Positions 18,241 to 26,066 of a stretch of DNA of 64,000 nucleotides are shown piece by piece. The notes under the pieces are model-generated. The model ran no database searches. It had not been told where the DNA came from and worked only from the letters and a program-made list of their open reading frames with translations. Location: NCBI GenBank assembly GCA_029233965.1, contig JARGOP010000010.1, positions 17,176 to 81,175 on the forward strand, written 5' to 3'. The number at the start of each line of letters is the position of its first letter. The stretch's first letter is position 1. This stretch comes from Verrucomicrobiales bacterium. Lineage in GTDB: Bacteria; Verrucomicrobiota; Verrucomicrobiia; Verrucomicrobiales; DEV007. Position numbers and translations under genes: made by a program.

Positions 18241-19542
18241 ATGATCGAAAACATTTTTCGGGGATTCATCGGAGTGGTTGTGCTGCTGGCGATATGCTTT
18301 CTCCTCAGTAACGCCCGGAAGTCGATCAACTGGCGCCTCGTCGCCGGCGGGCTGTTTCTCCAGGGGGCACTCGCGATCTTGATTCTTGCAACTCCGTTCG
18401 GTGGTTTTGTAGAGTGGATCTCAGGAGGGTTTGTGAAACTGTTAGGCTATTCCGATGTCGGGGCCGAGTTCATGTTTGGAAAGCTGATCGATGCGAGTCA
18501 GTTCGGCTTTGCCTTCAAAGTGCTTCCGACGATTCTCTTTGTTGCGGCACTGACCTCGCTGCTCTACTACCTCGGGGTGCTTCAGTGGATTGTGGTTGGA
18601 TTCGCTTGGGTCATGAAACGGCTTATGCGCCTCTCCGGGGCGGAAAGCCTCGCGACGGCGGCCAATATTTTTGTCGGGCAGACTGAGGCTCCACTCATCG
18701 TAAAGCCTTACATTTCCGGCATGACGAAGTCGGAACTCATGGCGCTCATGACCGGAGGGATGGCGACGATCGCCGGCAGTGTTTTCGGCCTCTATGTGGT
18801 CACTCTGGGCGGCGGCGATGTTGAGACTCAGGTCGCGGTTGCGCGCCAACTCCTCACTGCATCGATGATGAATGCACCGGCGGCTTTGCTGGTGGCGAAA
18901 ATGTTAGTGCCGGAACGGGAGGAAATTAACGAAGAATTGTTGGTTCCGAGAGGGAAGGCGGGGCGGAATACGCTCGATGCCCTCGCACGTGGCACGACCG
19001 AAGGTTTGAAACTGGCTTTGAACGTGGCCGCGATGCTCATTGTCTTTGTAGCGGTGATCGCTTTGTTCAACGGTATCCTCGGCTGGATCGGTGGAGTCGG
19101 TGGGGAAAAAGGATGGTTGAACGGACTCGTCGAAACGGCGAGCGGCGGGGTTTTTGAACAACTTTCCTTTGAAGCGATGCTCGGATTTCTTTTCGCTCCC
19201 ATTGCCGCGGCGATTGGTGCGGAATGGAGTGATGTTCTGGAACTGGGGCAGCTTCTCGGCATTCGAATGGTGGCCAATGAATTTGTCGCGTATCTCGAGT
19301 TGGGCGAGTTGAGCACTGCGGGTTCCCTCACCCCGAAGAGTGTTTTCCTGGCGACTTTTGCTTTGTGTGGTTTTGCCAACTTCAGTTCCATCGGCATTCA
19401 GATTGGCGGGATTGGCGCTCTTGCTGAAGAGCGCCGCAGTGACCTCGCCGCCCTCGGATTCAAAGCGATGATCGGTGGCACGATCGCGAGTCTGATTACC
19501 GCAAGCATCGCGGGTATGTTTTTCCACCTGTCCCAGTTATGA
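18241..19542 (+). CDS. Concentrative nucleoside transporter, NupC family
   Basis: A 433-residue inner-membrane symporter that imports nucleosides with sodium or protons. The hallmark segments are present: GQTEAPLIVKPYISGMTKSE, the following MTGGMATIAGSVFGLYV, and near the C-terminus NEFVAYLEL and CGFANFSSIGIQIGGIGALA. Hydropathy fits an N-terminal group of three helices followed by the CNT core. The following sulfatase ATG overlaps its TGA (ATGA), so the two are probably co-translated, an unexpected pairing of nucleoside uptake with desulfation. Confidence 0.9.
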   Translation: MIENIFRGFIGVVVLLAICFLLSNARKSINWRLVAGGLFLQGALAILILATPFGGFVEWISGGFVKLLGYSDVGAEFMFGKLIDASQFGFAFKVLPTILFVAALTSLLYYLGVLQWIVVGFAWVMKRLMRLSGAESLATAANIFVGQTEAPLIVKPYISGMTKSELMALMTGGMATIAGSVFGLYVVTLGGGDVETQVAVARQLLTASMMNAPAALLVAKMLVPEREEINEELLVPRGKAGRNTLDALARGTTEGLKLALNVAAMLIVFVAVIALFNGILGWIGGVGGEKGWLNGLVETASGGVFEQLSFEAMLGFLFAPIAAAIGAEWSDVLELGQLLGIRMVANEFVAYLELGELSTAGSLTPKSVFLATFALCGFANFSSIGIQIGGIGALAEERRSDLAALGFKAMIGGTIASLITASIAGMFFHLSQL

Positions 19543-21017
19543 GAGTTTTCCTTTTTTTACTCGCCTCTTTCGTCGCCGGTTTCGTTCATGCCGATGAGCC
19601 GGAGCGACCGAACATTCTCATGATCGCGGTCGATGATCTTCGTCCCATGCTGGGTTGCTACGGGGATGATCGGATCAAAACGCCGAACATTGATCAACTC
19701 GCTTCCGAGTCGATGCTTTTCGAGAATGCCTACTGCAACTATGCGAAGTGTGGTCTCTCCCGCTTGTCGCTCATGACGGGGCTTCGTCCTGCTTCGATTG
19801 AGGTCTACGATCATGGCGAGGAAAATGTCAAAGCGTTCCGCGAGCGTCGCGCCGATGCGGTGCCGATGTCACGCTGGTTCCGGGATCTGGGTTACGAGAC
19901 ACGAAGCTTCGGCAAGATTGATCACGATGGATGGGATATCCCCGAAGACTGGAGCGCCCCGCCGCGGCCCGGGCGCGAGGGGGAAATGTGGGAGGTTTTC
20001 GATGAAGAGGACCCGGGTGGCGAAACGATCATCGCCGACCGGCGGGCCTGTCCTGTGATGCAGTCCCCCGACGTGCCTGATGATCATTTTTTTGCGGGGC
20101 GGATGACCAACGAGGTCACCGCTCTCCTTGCCGCCCGCGAGAGCGACGAGCCTTTTTTTTACGCGGTTGGTTATCGCCGCCCTCATTTGCCTTTCGTTGC
20201 CCCGAAGAAGTACCGGGATCTCTACGAACCCGATGCGTCGTGGCTCGCGCCGAATCCGGATGCTCCAGCAGGGGTTCCCTTTTTTCCCTGGTTCAACTCC
20301 GATGGCTACGTCGGCATGGCAAAAGCGCTCGGCGAGCCGATGCCGGACAGGATGGCTCCGGCACCTGCAATGGCCTTCAATGGGTTCGAGATGCGGAGTT
20401 ACCTCGGGGTTCCCTGCGAAGGGCCGCTCTCTGAAGAACTCCAGTTCGACCTCCTCGGGCACTATGCGGCCTGCATTTCCTACGTCGATGCGCAGATCGG
20501 GCGGCTCATGGAGCAACTCAAGAAAAGCGGCCTCCGGGAAAATACGATCCTTGTTTTCTGGTCGGACCATGGATGGCACCTCGGCGAAATGGGAGCCTGG
20601 GGAAAAATGACAAACTATGAAACCGGCACGCGAATTCCTTTTCTGATTTCCGTTCCCGGAAAAGAAGCGGGGCGCACGAATTCTTTTGCGCAACTCGTCG
20701 ACCTCTACCCGACGCTTTGTGATTTGTCAGGATTGGAGAAGCCGGCCCATCTGGAAGGTGATGTCCTCACTCCGATCCTTTCGGACGCGGAGGCGGAGGT
20801 GAAATCCGAAGTCTTTACGAGCTACCAACGCTACAAAGGGCGATACTTCGGGCGTGCTGTGAAGAATCACGACTACCGCTATGTTCGATGGACGAACAGG
20901 AAAGGCGGAATTGAGGCGGAGGAACTCTACGATCAGCGGGCCGATCCTCTGGAGACGGTCAATATCGCCGGGGATAATCCGGCGGTGGTCGAGAAGATTA
21001 ATGCTTTGTTAGAGTGA
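19539..21017 (+). CDS. Secreted sulfatase with altered CxLSR motif
   Basis: A 492-residue sulfatase of the iduronate-2-sulfatase-like branch, with a signal peptide (residues 1-18), metal-site Asp32-Asp33 in AVDDLRP, GYRRPHLPFVAP and the late DHGWHLGEMGAWGK. The position of the formylglycine motif reads C71-G-L-S-R75: the Pro of C-x-P-S-R is Leu, encoded by CTC at 19759-19761. Cys and Arg are kept, so the enzyme may still be matured by a tolerant maturase or may work differently. It overlaps the NupC gene by four bases. No maturase is present nearby. Confidence 0.88.
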   Translation: MRVFLFLLASFVAGFVHADEPERPNILMIAVDDLRPMLGCYGDDRIKTPNIDQLASESMLFENAYCNYAKCGLSRLSLMTGLRPASIEVYDHGEENVKAFRERRADAVPMSRWFRDLGYETRSFGKIDHDGWDIPEDWSAPPRPGREGEMWEVFDEEDPGGETIIADRRACPVMQSPDVPDDHFFAGRMTNEVTALLAARESDEPFFYAVGYRRPHLPFVAPKKYRDLYEPDASWLAPNPDAPAGVPFFPWFNSDGYVGMAKALGEPMPDRMAPAPAMAFNGFEMRSYLGVPCEGPLSEELQFDLLGHYAACISYVDAQIGRLMEQLKKSGLRENTILVFWSDHGWHLGEMGAWGKMTNYETGTRIPFLISVPGKEAGRTNSFAQLVDLYPTLCDLSGLEKPAHLEGDVLTPILSDAEAEVKSEVFTSYQRYKGRYFGRAVKNHDYRYVRWTNRKGGIEAEELYDQRADPLETVNIAGDNPAVVEKINALLE

Positions 21018-21114
21018 GTGATTCGCAAGGCGCAGCCTGAGTTCCTTGAGAGACGATGCGGTTTTGGAACCACGGAAAACCCGGATTAGGCAGATAGGTT
21101 TCCGGGTCATGGGA

Positions 21115-21134
21115 CGAAACTCCCACGAGTTTCG
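21115..21134. terminator. Possible bidirectional terminator hairpin
   Basis: CGAAACTC (21115-21122), loop CCAC, GAGTTTCG (21127-21134), a perfect 8-bp stem between the convergent sulfatase and orphan membrane-protein genes. No T-run follows on either strand, so function is inferred from position. Confidence 0.35.
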
Positions 21135-21169
21135 CTGCGCTGATTCTCTGTGGCGGTGGAACAATCCGG

Positions 21170-22468
21170 CTACAAGCCGAGTCGCTCTTTCAAGCCGACG
21201 CGCCATTTGGTGGTTTCTTCATTCTCCGCTTCGGCGTTTGCTGAAATATTCTTCTCGTAGAAATCGATGAGCTGCTTCATGAGCTGCTCGCGCACTTCGA
21301 GGGAAAGCAGGTCCGGCTGCGCGAAGTGCTTTGGTTTCGGGCTCGCGTTCTGGGCGATGCACCGATAAAGAAAAATCCGGTCGTAGCTGCTCTTGAGCGG
21401 AAGGCGGCCGAGTTCGCGGAAGGTTTCCCGCAGCACTTCCTGGGTCGCATCAAACTTGCTGAGGAGGTGGGCGAGTTCGACGCCGTAGATCCAGTCGGGG
21501 CTGCGGTATCGATGCGTCGGGTCGTAGATGCCGGCGGTCTCCCAGGCGATGATTCCCATGGTCTGGCGGACGAGGCTGAGAAGGTAGGCGTCCATCGCTT
21601 TCTTGCCGAGATGCTTGCCGCCTTTCCAGATAATCTCTGATCCGGCGATCCAGCCGGCCGCGAGGAGGGGATTGGAGGTCAGAAGCATTTTACTGCCCTG
21701 CCAGAGATAGCGAACCGGTTTGAGGTAGGGCTGCAGCTCTTCGTATTTTTTATAGACCGTGCTCGCCTTCCGGATGTTGTCGGACATCTTTCTCAGGTTC
21801 ATCTGCTGGACCTCGACGATGGGAAGTTCTTCCAGCAGCAGGATGATCTGGACGGAGGCCCGGTTCAGCGCCTTGAGGAGACTCTCCAGGTTCAGCTCAA
21901 GAAGGGGACGGTCTGAATCAGGGCAGTAGATGCGGGCGATTGCCTCGGTGAAGCTGACGAGGTCGAGGAGGAGCTGTCGTCCATCGAACTTTCCATCAGT
22001 CCAATAGACTCCGCTTGAAAAGCGTTGCAGCATCAAGTCGGCCTCGGAGTCAAGGAGGCTCGCGACCTTTTCGTCCATGACCGCATGATTTTCATCGGCC
22101 CAGTCAATCGTCTGCAGCAGCTGGTAGTCCGGAAACTCCATCCATTCCCCGTAGGACATGAGGACCTTCTCCAGGTTGGCCCGCTTGCTGTCGAGTCGGC
22201 TTGCTTCGTTCCTGATCGCCTGACGGGCCACTTCAATGAGATCATCTTCGTCCCGGGTCGGTTCTTCCGGCGCTCTCCAGAAAGTGATGACCATGAGGCC
22301 GCTCAGGGTCACGAGCCAGATGAGCCACTTCATCCAGTGCGGCTCGACGTTGGCAAAGAAAACCGCTATGGCAATCGTCGTAAATCCCAATCCGGCCACG
22401 AGTCGTCCTCCCCGACTGAGTTGCGAGCGCTTCATGAGCGCGGAGGGGCTGGAGGAAGGATCAGACAT
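21170..22468 (-). CDS. Orphan membrane protein of unknown function
   Basis: I do not recognise this 432-residue protein. Two membrane helices lie close together near the N-terminus (about residues 23-39 and 46-63), followed by some 370 mostly helical cytoplasmic residues. An amphipathic segment around residues 258-285 (LTSNPLLAAGWIAGSEI) could be a re-entrant or membrane-associated helix. Tyr and Trp are frequent and the C-terminus is acidic, then basic. It is the last gene of the minus-strand run that includes the BatA/DUF4175 cluster, 33 bases after the caspase-fold gene, and is probably co-transcribed with that gene. Confidence 0.78.
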   Translation of the reverse strand: MSDPSSSPSALMKRSQLSRGGRLVAGLGFTTIAIAVFFANVEPHWMKWLIWLVTLSGLMVITFWRAPEEPTRDEDDLIEVARQAIRNEASRLDSKRANLEKVLMSYGEWMEFPDYQLLQTIDWADENHAVMDEKVASLLDSEADLMLQRFSSGVYWTDGKFDGRQLLLDLVSFTEAIARIYCPDSDRPLLELNLESLLKALNRASVQIILLLEELPIVEVQQMNLRKMSDNIRKASTVYKKYEELQPYLKPVRYLWQGSKMLLTSNPLLAAGWIAGSEIIWKGGKHLGKKAMDAYLLSLVRQTMGIIAWETAGIYDPTHRYRSPDWIYGVELAHLLSKFDATQEVLRETFRELGRLPLKSSYDRIFLYRCIAQNASPKPKHFAQPDLLSLEVREQLMKQLIDFYEKNISANAEAENEETTKWRVGLKERLGL

Positions 22469-22501
22469 GAGGCCGGGAAACCATTCGCGATGGGCTGCCG
22501 A

Positions 22502-23461
22502 TCAGCTGTCGCCGACCTGCCGGTACAGTTGAGCCAGCTTGAGGAGAAGTGGTTCCAGTTGCTCGTAGTAGGCGTCTTCGTCGAGCGAGTCCTTTTTCCG
22601 GCGGAGGGTTTTCACAGCCCGTTCCAGTTGATCGCGCTCGGCCCGTTGTTTGGGAGTAAGGCGCCGCTCGAATTCATTTCTCACGAGCACTTTCTGGGCG
22701 GCGAGGTCACCGTCCGGTTTCGCCTCTTTTGCGGCGAGCTCGATCGCGGTGGTTCCGTCGAACCATTCCATACGGGATCCAAGGGAGTCCCCATTGTCAT
22801 CGATCATGGCGTGTTCGGTGGCGAGTCGTCCGGCGTCTTCGTAGAACTTCGCAGTCTCGTGTGAGGCGTAGAGAAAGCCCTCGAGAAGAGAGACCTGATT
22901 GTCATTGTCGAGGTCGGCGGCCCCGAGGCCACCGATCGCTTCGGAAAAATAGTTTCCGAAGCGGGTGTAGAACACTTCCGCTTCGTTCTTCGTCGCCGTG
23001 ATGATGGTCCGGTTCGGTGCCGAAAGTGTCCGGACAAAGGAGCCGCTCGACGAGGCGGTATTGATTACCGCGAGAGCTCCGGGGTAGGCCTTCACCCAGT
23101 TCGCGAGATCCTTGTCCGTGAAGTCCGGTCCCTGCAGGTTGAACTTCACGGTCCGGCTGTCAAAGCTGCCATGGCCGATAAGGACGATCCACAGCTCCGG
23201 TTCCGCCGCCGTTTCGATCGCTTCTTTGAGGAGATCGTGATCACTCGTTTCCGAGTCCTTTGTTCCAGCTCCGATCAGGGTGAATTCCGCTCCGCCCAGA
23301 TCAGCCGCTGCCTTCCAGCGTTCCGCCGATTCCGCGAAGATTTTCTCATAGGTATCCGTACCGCCGGTTCCCACCACCGTGATAATGCGAAGAGACGCTT
23401 CTTCCGCCCCGGCATGGAGCAGGGGGGCGAAGGTGAGGAGAAAAACAAAAAGGCGAATCAT
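22502..23461 (-). CDS. Exported caspase/legumain-fold protein lacking the catalytic Cys
   Basis: A 319-residue protein with a signal peptide (about 1-19). The body resembles the C13/caspase fold: WIVLIGHGSFD holds the expected His97, and NTASSSGSF (134-142) sits where active members have a Cys before Ser-Gly, but Ser occupies the position here. An EF-hand-like loop DLDNDNQVSLLE (183-194) and DDNGDS follow, and a charged coiled-coil segment ends the protein (about 255-319). It is therefore a predicted pseudo-peptidase, or a hydrolase with Ser in place of Cys. It lies downstream of the amidotransferase-fold vWA gene on the same strand. Fold assignment is by motif reading only. Confidence 0.65.
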   Translation of the reverse strand: MIRLFVFLLTFAPLLHAGAEEASLRIITVVGTGGTDTYEKIFAESAERWKAAADLGGAEFTLIGAGTKDSETSDHDLLKEAIETAAEPELWIVLIGHGSFDSRTVKFNLQGPDFTDKDLANWVKAYPGALAVINTASSSGSFVRTLSAPNRTIITATKNEAEVFYTRFGNYFSEAIGGLGAADLDNDNQVSLLEGFLYASHETAKFYEDAGRLATEHAMIDDNGDSLGSRMEWFDGTTAIELAAKEAKPDGDLAAQKVLVRNEFERRLTPKQRAERDQLERAVKTLRRKKDSLDEDAYYEQLEPLLLKLAQLYRQVGDS

Positions 23462-23625
23462 GGCTCAAATCGAAGATAGCCTCTTCCACCACTTGGGAAC
23501 ACGCAAAATTTAGGCGTCTTTCCAGACCGCCCGGGAAGCGAAATCCGACGTAGGAGCGTGCGACTTATGTCATGCAAAAGGAGGCGAGGGGTCGATGAAA
23601 CGGAAGGAGTGAAGTTCGTCTCCGG

Positions 23626-26037
23626 CTACAGCACTCCCTGCCTTCTTCTCACGACCCATTCTCCGACGAAGAAGGCAAGAGCGAGGAGAAACAGCCATGG
23701 GGTGTGCCAGAGAGGGTGCTGGCGGACTTCGGAGACGGGGAGGTCGAGTTTTTCGAGGAGGCCGGGAAGTTGATCGACCCCGGTGAGCTCGAGGAGTTGT
23801 CCTCCGGTGAGGTCGGCGATGGCCTGCAGTTGCGCGAGGTTGGGGCCGAGTCCGGCGAACTCGTTGGCCTCAGCATTGAGGGCGCGGGCCACTTCGTCCC
23901 GGCCGATCTCGACGCCATCCCCGTCGACGACTGTGGCCTCGATGCGGTAGCCCCTGCTTTCTTCGGACGCGTATTCGGCTGTGAATAGACCGGGCTCATT
24001 GAGCGATGGTTCGGCAGTGATGAGCGTGTTTTTGCCCTCGCGGTCGGTCACGGTGAGAAGGACGGTGGCGTTGTCCTGTGGCTCGAAGTCTTTCTCACGG
24101 ACGCGAACGGAGAGTTTGGTCAGGGGGATGCCGCCGGGATCGATTTCCTCCTTTTCCAGGCTGACGCGGGCGGGGACTTCGGTGACGCCCCATCGCAGGA
24201 GCTGGCGCCAGGTTTTTCCGAGGGCTCCCTGTTGTTCGGCGTCTTTCATGCCCCAGCGCCAGAAGTCGCCAATGGTCACCGCTGCGGTTTTCCCTTCGCC
24301 GTAGCGTTGTGTGATGATGGCAGGCAGGGACCGCTCTTCACTGTCGTTTACGGTAGCGAGGACACTGGCGCCGGGTTTGATCGCCCGGATCTGATTGACG
24401 GCGAAAAAGGGCGTCATGTAGGCGAGGCGATTGTACTCCTCTTCCTGACTTGCACGGAGTCGCATCCAGGATTCGAGCCAGCCCTCGCGGGTGAGATTGA
24501 AGGCCGCTTCGAGCGAAGGAGCACCACGCCCGAGGTCTTCGAGGTAGACGGGGAGAAGGCGGCCGATGGGAGTGTTTTCCCATCCTCCGGCCTGAAAGGA
24601 TTCCTGTCCCCCTAACATAATCACGGTTCCGCCGCGCCGGGTCACGAAGCGGTCGACGAGTTCCTGCTGCTCCTGCGTGAACTGTTCGGCCTCGACGTCG
24701 TCGAAAATGATCGCGCGGTAGCGGGGGAAGAGATCCTCCTCGGCTTTGGGGAATCCGTTTCGCAATTCCTCCGGTCCCGAAGTGTTGAGACGGACAAAGA
24801 CCGGTTCGTCGTAGCGCTGGGTTTCCTCCGGGATGTCACTTTGGAAGCCGCGGAAGAGCGGATTGCTGCTTTCACCGGTGCGGCCGCGCCATTCAAATTT
24901 CGGCTCGCGCTTCGCAATGCGGATAAGTCCGACGAGATCAATCTCGGCGTCCTGCGACAAGGCACGACGGAGGAACTTGTATTCCCAGTTGGGCCGCCCG
25001 CTTACATAGAGGATGCGATAGGGGCCGGAACCCTGGTTGACGACGACTTCCTGTTGGTTGTTCCGGTCGGTGAGCTCGGGCTTCGGCTCAGTGGCTGTGT
25101 CTTCGATCCGGACTTTGAGAAAGGAAACGCCGGGAGGAATCGCGGCGAGTCGCAGTCGCACCGGCAGAGTCTGGTCTCCGATGTTCGCGGGAAAGACGAC
25201 TTCCTTCCGGCCGATCTCTTCATCGTTCTCGTTGCTGACGACCACGGCAGCGGTAGTGCCTGCCTTTCCGATCGAGCGCGCGGCGACGGTGAGAGAAACA
25301 CGGGCATCCTCGAAGGGGCTGGTCTCGACGTCGATGTTCCCCAGGGCAAGATCGTGCGCTTCGGGGTTCGGCTCGCCGATGACGACCGGATAGATCGGTG
25401 CGGTTTTTTCCCCGTTCTCTTTCAAGTCGGCGAGCCATTGCGCAAGCGCGGCGGCATCCGTCGCATTGCCATCGGTAAGGACGACGGTCGCGGCAAGAGG
25501 GCGATTCTGAAAACGCTGGCTGATGCCGGCGAGGGCATTGCCGAGCTGGGAGTTCGGACGATCAAATTCGAGGTCGTGAAAGTCGGTTGTCCGGCGCAGG
25601 GTCCGGTCGAAGAGGAAGGTCTGGAGACGGAAGGTATCGCCGAGAGATTCGATCCAGTCGGGGAAGAGGGTGGGGTCATCGGTCGTAAGCGCTTCTTTTA
25701 ACTGAGCTGAGGAGAGTTGCTCCTCAGCGGAAAGGGGAATGGCGAGACCCGATGAGTTGTCGGCGAGAATGACGAGGTCGTTCGCGTTCTTTTTCGGCTG
25801 CTCTTCGAGATGGACGGGCTCCATCAGGGCGAGGGCAAGGAGGACGAGTCCAACCGCTTTGAGCGCAAGCGCGAACCACTTGCTTCCGCCCCGCAGAGGT
25901 GAGTTTCGATAGCTCAGGAAGAGCACGAGAAGAGAACCGGCGCCGAGGGTGATGGCGACCCAGCCCCAGGACTCGTTGGCGAACGCGATCGTAGCCAGGG
26001 GAAGCGGGGACAGCGAAATGAGGAAAAAATCGGGCAT
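23626..26037 (-). CDS. Membrane-anchored vWA-like/glutamine amidotransferase-fold protein
   Basis: An 803-residue envelope protein. Two membrane helices lie in the first 80 residues and one at the C-terminus (LFLLALAFFVGEWVV). After the anchors comes a vWA-like domain with a degenerate MIDAS (LADNSSG; VVLTDGNATD), then an immunoglobulin-like stretch, and then a class-I glutamine-amidotransferase-like region (PYRILYVSGRPNWEYKFLRR; GGTVIMLGGQESFQAGGW). No catalytic Cys is apparent in the latter, so it is probably non-enzymatic. This architecture (COG5426-like) is typical next to BatA proteins in Planctomycetes and Verrucomicrobia. It follows the DUF4175 gene by 29 bases. Confidence 0.8.
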   Translation of the reverse strand: MPDFFLISLSPLPLATIAFANESWGWVAITLGAGSLLVLFLSYRNSPLRGGSKWFALALKAVGLVLLALALMEPVHLEEQPKKNANDLVILADNSSGLAIPLSAEEQLSSAQLKEALTTDDPTLFPDWIESLGDTFRLQTFLFDRTLRRTTDFHDLEFDRPNSQLGNALAGISQRFQNRPLAATVVLTDGNATDAAALAQWLADLKENGEKTAPIYPVVIGEPNPEAHDLALGNIDVETSPFEDARVSLTVAARSIGKAGTTAAVVVSNENDEEIGRKEVVFPANIGDQTLPVRLRLAAIPPGVSFLKVRIEDTATEPKPELTDRNNQQEVVVNQGSGPYRILYVSGRPNWEYKFLRRALSQDAEIDLVGLIRIAKREPKFEWRGRTGESSNPLFRGFQSDIPEETQRYDEPVFVRLNTSGPEELRNGFPKAEEDLFPRYRAIIFDDVEAEQFTQEQQELVDRFVTRRGGTVIMLGGQESFQAGGWENTPIGRLLPVYLEDLGRGAPSLEAAFNLTREGWLESWMRLRASQEEEYNRLAYMTPFFAVNQIRAIKPGASVLATVNDSEERSLPAIITQRYGEGKTAAVTIGDFWRWGMKDAEQQGALGKTWRQLLRWGVTEVPARVSLEKEEIDPGGIPLTKLSVRVREKDFEPQDNATVLLTVTDREGKNTLITAEPSLNEPGLFTAEYASEESRGYRIEATVVDGDGVEIGRDEVARALNAEANEFAGLGPNLAQLQAIADLTGGQLLELTGVDQLPGLLEKLDLPVSEVRQHPLWHTPWLFLLALAFFVGEWVVRRRQGVL

Positions 26038-26066
26038 GGTCGAAACGATAGGGCAGTCTGCAGGAA

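Noticed and set aside
22502-23461. Caspase-like protein considered as a gasdermin- or CBASS-type defence effector
   Set aside because: It has a signal peptide, lacks the catalytic Cys, and no gasdermin, nucleotide cyclase or sensor gene is adjacent.
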